Origin: Aristolochia californica
Taxonomy: Eukaryota; Streptophyta; Magnoliopsida; Piperales; Aristolochiaceae
Assembly (NCBI GenBank): GCA_029961685.1
Contig: JARWKL010000002.1
Coordinates: forward strand, 16,646,908-16,710,907
Reading direction: 5' to 3'
Length of the DNA stretch: 64,000 nt
The notes beneath the pieces were generated by a model. It was not told the DNA's origin. It did no database searches and saw nothing but the letters and a program-made list of their open reading frames with translations. Both the position numbers and the translations under genes were made by a program. This document shows, piece by piece, positions 54,466 to 64,000 of this stretch. Each line of letters starts with the position of its first letter. Position 1 is the first letter of the stretch.

Positions 54466-55479
54466 ACAAATCAACTATTGAGGTCAATTTTCAAAGGGTT
54501 TCTTCAAATAACAATTACACGACGTAATTTTATACACCTGTAGACCAAATTAGCCACCAAAGAAAAATAAGTAGAGAATATTTTCACATGAATAAGCACC
54601 AAATCATGGAATTTTTTTTTGATTTTGTCAAGTGTTAACAAGCACTATTGAACTTCTCTTATATTTATCTAACACATAAAGAAGAGCATAGATGCAACTC
54701 TCATCTTTTATCCAAACTCAACCACAAAATCGAGAGAAAATTTAGACAAGGCCTTTCTTGGCAAACCGAGAGCAATTTCTTGGCAAAATAATTTCCAACT
54801 CATGGGAATACTTCAACAAAAAAAATCAATTATTGAAGTTGAAAAGTAGAAAAAAAAAATAGGAGTAAGTAAATGCTGGAATTCTAACCAAATGACGGTT
54901 ATCCAACAAGATAACCCAATCTCATGAGTAACGTTAGATTATAGAATTGACAGCAACATATGCTGGAATCCCATATCAATGATGTTTGATCCAAGTTACA
55001 TAAAGGTAACTGAATCCAAATCATAAAAAACAAAAAAAAACAAAAATTTTGATCAATCGTGTAATTTTTCTACAAGATAATCAAGACTATAACATCTTTT
55101 TAGTCATAAAAGATAGATCTTCACAATGTTTATGAAGATTATCCTGACTTGATGTAACTCAAGAATTCAAGAATAGAAAAAAGTAGAAACCGCAAAGAAG
55201 AAATATGAAAAAAAAAAAAACAAACTTTACCTATCTATTCATAGCAAAACCCCTTCTTCTATAAACAACTTCTTCAATGGATGACATAAGTACTTAAATA
55301 GGGATCCTAAATCATCCAGCAACCCTCTCTTCTCCCTTGACGCATTCTCTCCTTCCCTTAATCCAAACTCTCCTCTTTCACGTCCTCCTCCTTCCCCTCT
55401 CCTCTCTCTCCTCTCCTTCTTCTTGAATGGATGACATAAGTACTTGAATAGGGATCCTAAACTCCAAGCTCTTATACCA
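54466..55479 (-). other. C6 leader and PBS
   Basis: Leader of about 1 kb colinear with those of C2 and C5 in reverse, for example the CTTGATTATC and TACATAAAGGTAAC motifs. An internal duplication of GGATGACATAAGTACTT(A/G)AATAGG occurs near 55278 and 55428. PBS complement GCTCTTATACCA at 55468-55479. No gene. The 55378-55566 frame is a CT-rich artefact. Confidence 0.7.
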
Positions 55480-55844
55480 TGTAGAAGTTAGGATCCCATG
55501 AGCAGGAACTAGATTAACATGGAAGAAGGAGAGAAGAGAGAGAGGAGAGGGGAAGGAGAAGGACATGAGAAAGGAGAGGATGCGTCAAGGGAGAAGAGAG
55601 GGTAGCTAGACGATTTCTGAAGAGAGGAGAAGGCTTGAATCCCTTACCTCTTAGCCAAAACACTTATTTATAGTGTTACAATGCCCTTAGGGCTGCAACT
55701 CAATAGATTAAAAGACATAATCACACAACGTATTTACATCTTTATGACATCCATATGGAACTTATCATAAATTACCACTTTGCTACTCCTTTGTTGTGTG
55801 GGCTTCTAGCATTGAGATTGTGGGCTTGAGCCCATCTTCCAACA
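55480..55844 (-). repeat. C6 5' LTR (365 bp)
   Basis: TGTAGAAGTTAGGATCCC to CATCTTCCAACA. Shorter than the left LTR, with small internal losses in the GA-rich part. Confidence 0.9.
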
Positions 55845-55849
55845 TTGGT

Positions 55850-55947
55850 AAATATCAAAGACTTGTGGGCAAACTTATCTACCTCATGGTAACTAGACCA
55901 GACATATCATATGATGTAAGCATTGTGAGTTAGTACATGCATAAACG
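55850..55947 (+). pseudogene. C5 reverse transcriptase tail
   Basis: KYQRLVGKLIYLMVTRPDISYDVSIVS then a stop, continuing the frame left at 46783. Similarity to C2 ends around 55947, where minus-strand C7 begins. RNase H and 3' LTR of C5 are absent. Confidence 0.82.
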
Positions 55948-56699
55948 ACATATTTATTTGTTGTTGCTTCACCTATCAAAATTGAAGGATTTAGAATGTA
56001 GAGGCCTCATCTCTCGTGGCCACCACATATCACCTATTTCATATTGATGCCATGAAAAACACAATGAGAAGGGGTAAAGTGACAAAATAATTTGATCTTT
56101 CGGTTAGTTGGCTAACTGACATAAGACTTAGTGGAAACTAAGGAATAAATAAAACATTGGAAAGTGAGAAAGAGGGGGATATAGTAGAAGTATTGATACC
56201 CTAAATCTTTGTTGGGACGAATACAAATCGATCCATGCAAAAAGGAGACAAAGAGGATAAGTTTCAAACTTTATCAGTAAGGTGTTTAAAGGCTTCAGAA
56301 CCAATGATCCAAAGTGAGAACTGAGACATAAAAAAAAATATACAAGTGATAGCAACTATAGTTGTAGGTACACGTGAGGGACAATCAATGAATATTCTAG
56401 GTTTCTGTATTTATATTCCTTCTTTATACGTGTCATCCTCCCTTTTCTTCCCTTTAAGAGTATCTAAGGACACTTCATTGTTGGTTGTTGTGGTAAAGTT
56501 GGAGGTTTGATTAGCCTTGATATGGTTTCCCATGTAAATTCCAGAATTTTTCTACCAATTATTTAAAGCATAAAAAGTGCACTTCCTGTACTGACCAAGA
56601 TTTGTGGAATTAGAGGTGGATTCACCATCACCTCTTCCTCTACCTCTACCATAGGATCTATCACCTTTTCCATAGTTGTGTTTCTCCCTTTGGAGAACA
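55948..56699 (-). pseudogene. C7 protease region and gag C-terminus (minus)
   Basis: The block 56050-56150 matches the complement of the C6 protease/pre-integrase text (compare 49990-50080). On the minus strand, 56552-56700 encodes a basic GRGRGRGDGES run and KCTFYALNNW, a decayed zinc knuckle. The protease core is unrecognisable apart from SLWIIGSEAF-like text near 56300. Cut by S3 at 56699. Confidence 0.6.
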
Positions 56700-56704
56700 T
56701 TGCT

Positions 56705-57311
56705 TGTTGAATTTAGGATCCCATGAGTAATACCTCGAGCAAGGGGAGAGATAAAGAAAAAAAGGAAAAAGAGAAGAGCTCTCGGGTAGAGAGAGAAGAG
56801 TAGAAAAATAAAAAAGAGTAGAGAGAGAACACTTCTCACTAGAGAGAAGAAAAAAAATAAGAAACTTTCTTGATGAATTTCGAGTTACAATCACCTCTAT
56901 TTATAGTTGAGGAGGTGATAGAGTCCATGTATAAGTAATTTTAGGACTCCTAATTACATTCCAACTAGAACTCTCCAAGATAAGTCTACCATGATAAGAT
57001 TACAATATCTATTTAAGAGACTAATTTAACTCAACTATAAAAACCTTCTTTAAGGACGTGAATTAAGCTAGAGAGCCAGCTCATGGTCATATCTTGTGGG
57101 TCCCACATGATCTTCCAACTCATGTAGATAGAGATACCAGCTCGTGGTATATTTGTGGGTCCTACCTGATCTTCAAATATTGTATTTAATTCCAGCACAT
57201 GTTCCTTACCTCTTAGCTAGAGCCATTTTGTATGAGGACTCTTGTTGACACCTCTGAGCTCATGGTGGGTCCCGCCAACTTGTGGGCCATGGTGGGTCCC
57301 ACATTATAACA
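56705..57311 (-). repeat. S3, solo LTR (607 bp), copia-like
   Basis: TTGCT on both sides (56700-56704, 57312-57316). TGTTGAATTTAGGATCCC to CCCACATTATAACA; the start resembles the complement of the C2-family LTR 3' end, suggesting minus orientation. It contains CCTCTATTTATAG near 56893 and the direct repeat (C/T)AGCTC(A/G)TGGT near 57072 and 57139. The frames at 56552-56894 overlap its GA-rich end and are not genes. Confidence 0.83.
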
Positions 57312-57316
57312 TTGCT

Positions 57317-57610
57317 AAATCTCTTTTGTAAAAAAATATTATAGACCTTTTGAAGGCTGTTAGGAGTGGAATAAAGTCTAGAACCAGTGTCCCAAATCTC
57401 ATGGGCTGTATCCAAGTGAATAAAATTGTTAGCAACTGATTCATCCATGCTATTTATTGATCAACTTATTACTACATTTTCACCCTTTAACCACTTTTGA
57501 TATGAAGGATCATCTTCACTAAGATGTGGCTGAGTCAAGTGTCTGGCAAGGTCTCTTGTAATTATGAAACGTTTTTTACTAATTTGGACCATGAGGAAAA
57601 ATTACTTACA
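57317..57610 (-). pseudogene. C7 gag N-terminal part (minus)
   Basis: On the minus strand: NFSSWSKLV, shifted FITRDLARHL, KWLKGENVVIS, then MDESVANNFIHLDTAHEIWDTGSRLYSTPNSLQKVY. This is the UBN2-type copia gag. It resumes the frame beyond S3 and is cut on the right by the hAT element. Confidence 0.82.
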
Positions 57611-58049
57611 CATAAGAGTAGGGGTGGCTTCGAACCAAGACGGCTCATGAGCGACTCGAGCTCGGCTCGATTCCGGTATACATGCCAGATACGGGTCGTT
57701 TGAGTTAATGAGCCAAGCTCGACCAAATTGAAGTTCGGCTCGAAAGATCGCAAGCCAGCTCGTTAACGGGCTCGTGAGGAGAGGGCAGTGGGACTTCGAG
57801 CCCCTCCCATCCGCCACTTTGGCCGCCTCTATCGCCATCGACAACTTCTCGCCGGCCTCTACATCCCCTTCCCTCCGATTTCTTCGCCTCTATTTCCGTC
57901 ACCTCCGCTTCCATCGTCGCCGCCTATGTCACCGACAACAGGTCCTCATTGGCACTGCATCATCGCTCTGCATAGTCTCGGCGGAAAACCAGAGTCAACA
58001 CCTAAGTTACCCCCCCCCCCCCCCCCCCCCCCCCCCGCTCCCCAACCGT

Positions 58050-58149
58050 GAAGACGATTTTGTACGTGTGAAAGTCACACGTGCGAGATCATAAACCGAG
58101 GCGAAGACGATTTCGCACGTGTGAAAGTCACACGTGCGAGATCATAAAC
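58050..58149. repeat. Tandem duplication with perfect hairpins
   Basis: Two 47-bp copies (58050-58096, 58103-58149). Each holds an inverted repeat of CGCACGTGTGA around loop AAG; the second copy is perfect over 11 bp (58114-58138). CACGTG (G-box) occurs at the stem base. Confidence 0.88.
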
Positions 58150-59129
58150 AAGTAAAAGAAAAAACTCTTTGTCCCTTCCTCATGGCTCTTGAAGAAATCG
58201 AAAAGACATTTTAGTAGAAATAGGTTTCTAGAGACTATTAGTGGTTTTTTCAATAAATGTTGAAAAGACATTTTTAGTAGAAATATAGGGACTATTAGTG
58301 CCTTAAAATTTTTGGAAACATTTTTCTTATTAGAAATTCTTATTAAAAAATCATATAATTTTCTAAGTAAGATTTTCTTGCCAAGATGGGCTATAAAACC
58401 GTTTGAAAAATTTTAAATAAGTATTTGACAGTTGCTGCTATAATACTTTTAGCATGAGACAATTTTCATAGCAATTTTGCGTTTGACATTTTATTTGATT
58501 ACAAATTTATCGATAAGTATAGTAATATATTAGATTGATTATTAATTTTTATTTATTTCCCTAGAAGAGGCAATAAGAGGTCCATTTAACTTTTCTAAGA
58601 AAATTTAAAAATATTTCTTGTAATTTTCTAGTAAGTCTCTAATAGTAAAAGGATTTTAATTAAAGTTTTTTTTTTAAATATGTATCCAAGGAAAAAAATT
58701 TCTAGCTTTTCCTAGAATATAAATTTTCAATCAGGGGCACTAAGGAGGCCAGAGAAAATTTATGGCCAGATTCAAAAATTACAAAATAAGCTAGACAACA
58801 ATTGGGGTGAAAAAGATTAATATTGGTGGGTTCTAATCTCTTATTAAGATTCAATCCCGAACCTCCCCTATCATTCTTTTTTTAAAATTGTATGCATAAT
58901 TTTATTGATAATTTATTTGACATATTTTTTATGTAGAGTATTAAATGTAGGTTAACCTCGAACTCGGCTAGAGATGGAGCTCGAACATGGTTAAAATTAT
59001 TAGGCTCGAGCTCGGTTACAATTTTAGGGTCGAGGTAAGGTCGGCTCGAGCTCGAGTTCAAAATCTTTAAATCAAGCTTGACTCGAACATAGGAAGGTTC
59101 AGACTTAGCTGGATTCGATGCCACCCTTA

Positions 59130-59267
59130 TGCCCAATTTTAAGTAGAGGTCATGCCCAATTTTATGTAGAGGTCATACCCAATTTTCTGTAAAATTTATG
59201 CCCAATTTTATGTAAAATACATGCCCAATTTTATGTAAAATGTATGCCCAATTTTATATACAATTTA
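59130..59267. repeat. 23-bp tandem repeat, six units
   Basis: Units start T(G/A)CCCAATTTT(A/C) and end AGGTCA or AAAT(T/G/A)(T/C)A. The array separates the internal and terminal copies of the hAT right end. Confidence 0.88.
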
Positions 59268-59518
59268 TTTGACATGTATTTTTTGAAAAGTTTAGATTTA
59301 TGTTGGAGCTCGAACTCGAGACATGTAATTTTTGAAAAGTTTTATATGAATGTTGAAGCTCTCAAACTCGGTTAAAATTATTGGGCTCGAGCTCAATAAC
59401 AATTTTAGGCTCGAGGCTAGGCTCGGTTCGAGCTCAAGCTCAAAATATTTAAATCAAGCTTGCTCAAACATAGGCAGGTTCAGGCTTGGCTCGGCTCGAT
59501 GCCACCCCTACATAAGAG

Positions 59519-60344
59519 GAATAGTGGTGATTCTCAAGGGACCATGGTTATAGAAATCAGCAAATGTAAGAGATTTTAGTGAACTTTCAACCATTACAAC
59601 AACCACAAAACTCAAGGAAACTCTAGAATTCCAAGAGAATCAACACTAACACAATTTGAACTTAAGAAGGAGAGGAAGTAATCACTAAACCCTAAAGTAC
59701 CACAATGGCAAGAAAAAAACAACAACTTAACATCAAAATTCAGCACATATGTATACCAAACATGCATGAAAATTTTGAAAATTATGAGCTTTGGTTCAAC
59801 TTCATCATGGCTGGACTAAATTAGGTAATATATTAAGGCTAATATACCCACAAAAATTTCAGAATCCTTGAAAGTATCAAACTCTTAAAAGACAATAACT
59901 TTTCATTCAGCTATGAACTTGAAACCCTAACTTAGGGTTTGATGACACAAGATTAATAAAAAAAAGACATCAAACTCTAGAAATTCTAATAAGAATTTTA
60001 AAATATAATAAGAAATATATGGCATTGATTTGATATAATCTTGAAGCCATATGATCAACAGTTTTAAACACTAAATTTCAGCCTTCAATAGGCCTCAAAA
60101 ATGATTTTTTTAAAGAAACTTGTAATTTAAATTTCAAGGACATCAAGGAGAACATAAACATGAATTAAAGGATTCAAAACATAAAGGAGGAGGATTTTGG
60201 AACCTGATTTAACTAAGAGACTTGCAATAATTTTTTCAGCACTCATGAGTTGATGAGGACAGCCCTTTTCATGCCATCAAAACTTCAGTTTTGCTTCACT
60301 TTTGGGGAGCTTATTAAAGCCGTAGAATCCCTGCTCTAATGCCA
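59519..60344 (-). other. C7 leader and PBS
   Basis: AT-rich, no gene. On the minus strand TGGCATTAGAGC (60333-60344) follows the LTR and is a tRNA-iMet PBS with two changes. The block near 59760-59820 (complement of gag-type NYELWFNFIMAGLN) may be the true gag start. Confidence 0.6.
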
Positions 60345-60650
60345 TGTTAGATTCCAGGATTTCATATCTAAAAGAGGCTAGAGAAAGGGGTAAGAAGGAG
60401 GAGAAGAGAAGAAGAAAAGAAAAGAGAAAAAGAGAGGAGAACATTACACTGAGAGAGAGCTCGAGTCCGTAGGGTTTCACAAACAAAGAGAGCTCATTGG
60501 GTTTGAGTCTCTCCCCCTTAATTTTTATTTATAAATAAGGGTTAGAAACCTTAGTACAAATGAAATAAAATAGGGATAAAGTCCTAAAAAGTTACAAGTA
60601 GAACCACTCATCTTCATAATTACAAGATATACCAATAATGCTTCTTAACA
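60345..60650 (-). repeat. C7 5' LTR (306 bp), also ending a neighbouring element
   Basis: TGTTAGATTCCAGG to TGCTTCTTAACA. A PBS complement lies on its left and a polypurine complement CCCTTCTCCTT on its right, so a single LTR serves two minus-strand bodies. TATA-like TATTTATAAATAAGG near 60525. Confidence 0.72.
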
Positions 60651-60998
60651 CCCTTCTCCTTAAACTTGATTTATAATGTACAAAAATTAAGGGATTTGTC
60701 CTTAATCAAGCATAACTAAAGGACAAAAATTAAATAATTGTATAATAACCCAAGTACATAAATCATGTCTTTTTCTTCATAAAAAGGATAAACCTAGAGG
60801 TGAGGGGTGAATAGGTTTATCAAATTTGATGGCTAAATTTAAATTCGTCTTCAATTAAAAGCAATCCAAATACACAAATGCATAAAAATCCTTTATTTAA
60901 TGTTTAAAGAACAACATTGAACTAGAAGAGAGTGAGAATGAGGGGGTGGACATCAATTTAATTAAATGGGGAATGCAACCTGATCCAGTCCAATTTTT
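60651..60998 (-). other. 3' remnant of a further LTR element
   Basis: Polypurine complement at 60651-60661, then the complement of a possible copia C-terminal text. From about 60730 nothing is recognised. CCTAGAGGTGAGGGGTGAATAGG near 60790 resembles the AGAGGGG-GTGAAT motif found again at 61915. Confidence 0.4.
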
Positions 60999-61003
60999 AA
61001 GGG

Positions 61004-61328
61004 AGTTAAATTTCTGAAAAAGAGAAATATTTCACTAACTTTTTTGTAATTTGAGTACAATGAGCCTCTATTTATAATAATGAAAACTATTATAATCCAA
61101 TTACAATTAAACTACCCTTGTCCCAGTTACAGCCAAAGAAGAACACTAAAAGAGAAGTCTTAGAACAATTGACCAACTGAAGATAAATAGAAGCCTAACA
61201 TAACTAAAATACCTTTATATGAGACTCTTATGTGAGACCTCCTCCTATGAGACTCTTATAAGACTCCACCATATTAATTCTGGTTTTGTGAGAGTCATGT
61301 AAGACTCTTCCATATATGCTCTTCAATA
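61004..61328 (-). repeat. S4, solo LTR (325 bp) of the N2 sub-family
   Basis: AAGGG on both sides (60999-61003, 61329-61333). AGTTAAATTTCTG to CTCTTCAATA, colinear with the N2 LTR (23957-24262), including GTGAGAGTCATGTAAGAC. An additional GAGACTCTTAT repeat is present. No body. Confidence 0.85.
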
Positions 61329-61395
61329 AAGGGAATATGGTTTTCTCTTCACCCTTTAGGGTGAAATCAAACTTCGAAAGGTCTTACTAAATGGT

Positions 61396-61838
61396 TATCC
61401 CTTGGATTTTTACAAAGGATTAGTGTTTAAAATTTTTGGCTTTCTTATAGATCCATTGATTGTATATATTTGGTTGCTACATAGTATTATTTATGTTTTC
61501 ATGTAATTTTATGGGTTTACTATTTTAATTGGTTAAATATATTTAGACATTTTTTTACAACTATTTCGAAGTTTTGTAAAAGATAGAGTTAGCTAGGACC
61601 AAAATAGGGATGGACCAAGTACTTGACAATGAAGCAAGGATGGAGTTGGGAAGAGGGGAAGAATGTGGTGACGACATTTCTAGCCCCATTACAGGTTTTC
61701 ATTGGAAGAGAATTCAAGGTCAGGATATTTGGGTTTTCAAAAACCTACCTTGAACTCAAACCGTGTCTACTATTAACTTTTTTTTCAATTGGTTGTTTTA
61801 AAACAATTAATAACCAGACACATCAAATCCAAGGGATA
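61396..61838. mobile_element. MITE-like inverted-repeat unit (443 bp)
   Basis: TATCCCTTGGATTT (61396-61409) and AAATCCAAGGGATA (61825-61838) form a perfect 14-bp inverted repeat, with outermost TA on each side. The interior is AT-rich with no gene; the 61623 frame is unsupported. A TA target would fit Tc1/mariner, but the termini do not match families I know. Confidence 0.45.
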
Positions 61839-62989
61839 TGAATATGTAATTTCCCTTGAATAATTTGTAAAGATCAATAAATATATAAATTTTGGCCCAG
61901 GTGGCTTCTCAAGAGGGGAGTGAATTGAGATATTCAAATTGAAAACAGCTTGTGTGTGTGATTAAAAATTCATGCATAAAGCAATTCAAAAGTAAAGAAC
62001 AACATGCACACACCTCAGAGACAAATAGGTATTTTGTTATCGATGTTCTCTTACTGGTAGCCACTGCCCAAGAATCCTTGCTTGGAAAAATTCAATTATT
62101 ATGCTCTAATAGCTAGAAAGTTACAACAGATATTTTGGCTCTCTTTGGCCACATGTAGCTCAATTCACAATTTTACACAGTACCAATCTCCCTAAGAGAT
62201 TGTTGCTAGATTCTAGCTCTAGTTAGGCCTTTCTATCTAGACTACCACCTTCTAGATGTACCTTTCACAATGATATAAAAAAAAAGGGAAAAAGTTACAC
62301 CCTTACTTTGAGAGATGTTTCTCCTTGAGAGATTCAAGTTGCCTCCTCCTTTGTAGTATGTTGTGAAATGATCCAGGAGTTTGTACTTTGATGAATGCAA
62401 GGACGATGGAAAGATAATAAAGCTTTTAAAGTGTGTGGTTCTCTCTTTCTCTCTAAAACACTTTTGATCAAAAATTGCAAGATAAAGGATAGTGTCATAC
62501 CAATACATGCTCATTCTCTCCTTTACTCATTGTTTGATTGTGTATTTATAACTTCCCAAACTTAAACTAGTCATTATTTGCCCATTTGTAAAAATCAGTA
62601 CTTTGATTGCAATCGATCATAATGGCTAATTTTCTATCAGACAATGAGTTATCGATGGACTGATCATATCAATATATTATCATTGATCAAGAAAAGTCAA
62701 GTTGATCAATCCTTATCAGTGGATGATTAATCAATCGAGATTCCCATTGGTTGTGCAATGCAAGTATGATCGATCAGTGTATTTTCCTATGAACCATCAT
62801 GCTTTTTAAGTCCCTTACTGGCAAGTTTCTGACTAATTGATCATTCCATGAAAATTTTGCTTACCTAGATAGTAATGATCGATCATTCCAAGTTGAATGA
62901 TCGATCAATCCAAGTGGGATGATTGATCATGCGATAGCATGAAATGGCCTTGTCCTGGATGATCGATCAAGCTTTATATTTTTGGCTTG
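61839..62989. other. Unassigned AT-rich DNA with GATC-motif cluster
   Basis: No gene. 61915 has AAGAGGGGAGTGAATTG. From about 62600 many TGATCGATCA-like motifs occur, often followed by (A/T)TCCAA. The minus-strand 62242-62514 frame shows no domain. The stretch continues at 63339, so TRIM-C2 lies within it. Confidence 0.5.
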
Positions 62990-63333
62990 TGTGAAGGAAT
63001 AGTCCCACATGGATTATTGAGTACAAAGATCTTGAATTTATTAGCTAGGAAAGAGGTTTCCTAAGTGGCTAGTCATTTTGGGACAGGGCCTTTGAAAAAA
63101 TTTAACATGGTATTAAAGCAAAGTTCTCATATGTGAGTATCCACCCAAATTATCCACGTGCCACCACGTCAGGGCCTCTACCCAAATTATCCACGTGCCT
63201 ACACGTGAGGGGGAGTGTTAAGGAATAGTCCCACATAGATTACTGAGTACAAAGATCTTGAGTTTATTAGCTGGGAAAGAGGTTTCCTAAGTGACTAGTC
63301 ATTTTGGGATAGGGCATTTGACCAAATTTAACA
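62990..63333 (+). mobile_element. TRIM-C2, complete TRIM (344 bp)
   Basis: Two 118-bp LTRs (62990-63107, 63216-63333), TGT(G/T)AAGGAATAGTCCC to AAATTTAACA. PBS TGGTATTAAAGC at 63108-63119, polypurine GTGAGGGGGAG before the right LTR. Flanks gcttg and gtttg. The 96-bp body contains the direct repeat ACCCAAATTATCCACGTGCC. It defines the normal TRIM-C layout against which the unit at 31490 is judged. Confidence 0.92.
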
Positions 63334-63338
63334 GTTTG

Positions 63339-64000
63339 CACAGTTCTGGGTGATCAATCATTACCAGTGGTTGATCGATCATTCCAATGGCAGTTTAAAA
63401 ATGTAAATTTTTAAAAGCATGGGAATTTTTCTCTAAGTTCTCTAATATGTTTCTAAATGATGTTTATGATGATCCTAAATATGTCTATATACAATTTATA
63501 ACCTAAAGTTTGGATTTCACAAATGTACTTAAGGAATAAGAAGTTTGGAATGCTCTCTTACAAAAGTGAATGATGTTAGATGTTTTTCTATAATTCTTGA
63601 ACTCACCCAAGTCTTCTCGCTGTCTTCTTCCTTGTGAGTGTTTCTTCAAGAGATGTTATTCAATTGTGCTTTAGGTCTTGAATAAGGTTTTGATGCTCTA
63701 GACCTTGAAATGAAATATCTTAAAGACTTGGATTTTTAAGTTGTTATTTTTATTAAGTCTTGTTGTCATCAAAAGGAATGTGGGAAAATCTTACTTGGGA
63801 ATTTGTCCAAGGAACAAGGAGAGATGAAGTCCAGCTATAGGAGAAATGAGAGCATATTGCCACGAACAAGGGCGGGAGACTAGGAATGGAGAGAGAGAGA
63901 GATAGAAAGAGAGACATCAAGTGGAGAAATGAGAGTCCATTTCCTCCATTCTCTTTCTTATTTGATCTGGATCGGTTGAAAGTGGAGTAAATTGAGCAAT
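63339..64000. other. Unassigned terminal DNA
   Basis: The first 70 bp continue the GATCGATC cluster. The rest shows no gene. GTCTTGTTGTCATCAAAAGG near 63756 looks like leader or LTR text of a plant LTR element, and a (GA)n run is at 63890-63920. No boundary was found. Confidence 0.4.

Larger units (their letters stand above)
46789..55844 (-). mobile_element. C6, Ty1/copia element of the C2 family (minus)
   Basis: LTRs 46789-47170 and 55480-55844, with tcggt (46784-46788) and ttggt (55845-55849) flanks; C5 RT is continuous across it. The PBS complement GCTCTTATACCA is at 55468-55479 and polypurine complement CTCCCCCTCAAGC at 47171. All copia domains are present in minus order. N5 (51041-53803) and solo LTR S2 (53870-54285) interrupt gag. 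Confidence 0.9.
38667..55947 (+). mobile_element. C5, Ty1/copia element of the C2 family, heavily interrupted
   Basis: Pieces 38667-40495, 43219-44162, 44499-45564, 45909-46788 and 55850-55947 give LTR, PBS, leader, gag, protease, integrase and RT in order. Interruptions: N4 (TCCTT), TRIM-B4 (ctctt/ctctc), TRIM-B5 (AGTTC), C6 (tcggt/ttggt). The 3' part, after the RT block TRPDISYDVSIVS, is lost at the junction with C7. Sequence is closest to C2. Confidence 0.85.
57619..59510. mobile_element. Non-autonomous hAT-superfamily DNA transposon (1892 bp)
   Basis: Terminal inverted repeats TAGGGGTGGC...GCCACCCCTA flanked by a perfect 8-bp duplication CATAAGAG (57611-57618, 59511-59518), the hAT hallmark. 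Sub-terminal regions are crowded with GAGCTCG and GGCTCG motifs, as expected for transposase binding. The interior has a GC-rich block, a 27-bp poly-C (58010-58036), a hairpin duplication, an AT-rich core and a second copy of the right end (about 58945-59129). No transposase is encoded. Confidence 0.9.
55948..60650 (-). mobile_element. C7, Ty1/copia element (minus), 3' truncated
   Basis: Minus-strand order: LTR (60650-60345), PBS, leader, gag, protease, pre-integrase, then truncation at the C5 border. Interrupted by hAT element (57619-59510) and solo LTR S3 (56705-57311). Gag is more distant from C2 than C5 or C6 are. No RT remains in the window. Confidence 0.75.

Noticed and set aside
57774..58094. 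Proline-rich open frames next to the poly-C run
   Set aside because: The Pro residues come from a homopolymer inside a non-coding hAT element; no start context, domain or homology.
61623..61841. 72-codon frame on the + strand
   Set aside because: Inside the inverted-repeat unit, ends in its terminal repeat, and shows no known motif.

Overview
This window is a plant nuclear DNA segment made almost entirely of transposable elements. I find no convincing host gene, rRNA, tRNA gene or CRISPR array. The plant origin rests on Ty1/copia elements primed by initiator tRNA-Met (binding site TGGTATCAGAGC), Ty3/gypsy chromoviruses with a C-terminal chromodomain, a Tat/Ogre-like solo LTR, TRIMs and a hAT element. 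The species cannot be named. The density and depth of nesting suggest a heterochromatic or pericentromeric location.

Left third (1-23306): an old + strand copia element (C1) is split by two insertions. The first (1884-7647) is a composite: a TRIM (TRIM-A) whose primer-binding site holds a whole copia body plus one LTR (C2). The second (8641-22701) is a minus-strand non-autonomous element (N1). N1 contains copia C3 (10591-21304), C3 contains chromovirus G1 (15219-20512), and the N1 5' LTR also carries TRIM-B1. LTR divergence, counted by eye, falls with nesting: C3 about 6-7%, G1 about 3%.

Middle (23307-38666): a truncated N2 is followed by a minus-strand copia remnant (C4). A TRIM-B composite (24544-30734) sits in C4, flanked by CTAGT. 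It holds three TRIM LTRs and one G1-family gypsy LTR, and that LTR contains chromovirus G2 (24842-29952). G2 is the best-preserved element: one reading frame running from inside one LTR to inside the other, broken only by stop codons. Next comes non-autonomous + strand element H1 (31102-38666), which carries a TRIM-C unit at its primer-binding site, a 1.4-kb Tat-like solo LTR and element N3.

Right part (38667-64000): copia C5 (+) is cut by N4, TRIM-B4, TRIM-B5 and copia C6 (-). C6 is itself cut by N5 and a solo LTR. C5 ends against copia C7 (-), which carries a solo LTR and a hAT element. The last 3.4 kb holds a solo LTR, a MITE-like inverted-repeat unit, a GATC-motif-rich stretch and an intact TRIM-C.

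The main discovery is a repeated architecture. In three places, elements of unrelated families are joined exactly at the shared tRNA-iMet primer-binding site, as LTR(X)-PBS-body(Y)-LTR(Y)-PBS-body(X). Two of the three are flanked by 5-bp target duplications. This points to PBS-directed recombination or heterologous strand transfer between co-packaged retroelements. Target duplications read directly for most other insertions (CAACC, AACAT, TGATC, TCCTT, GCTAC, ACTTG, ACAAT, TTGAT, AGTTC, TTGCT, AAGGG and an 8-bp CATAAGAG) support the boundaries given.
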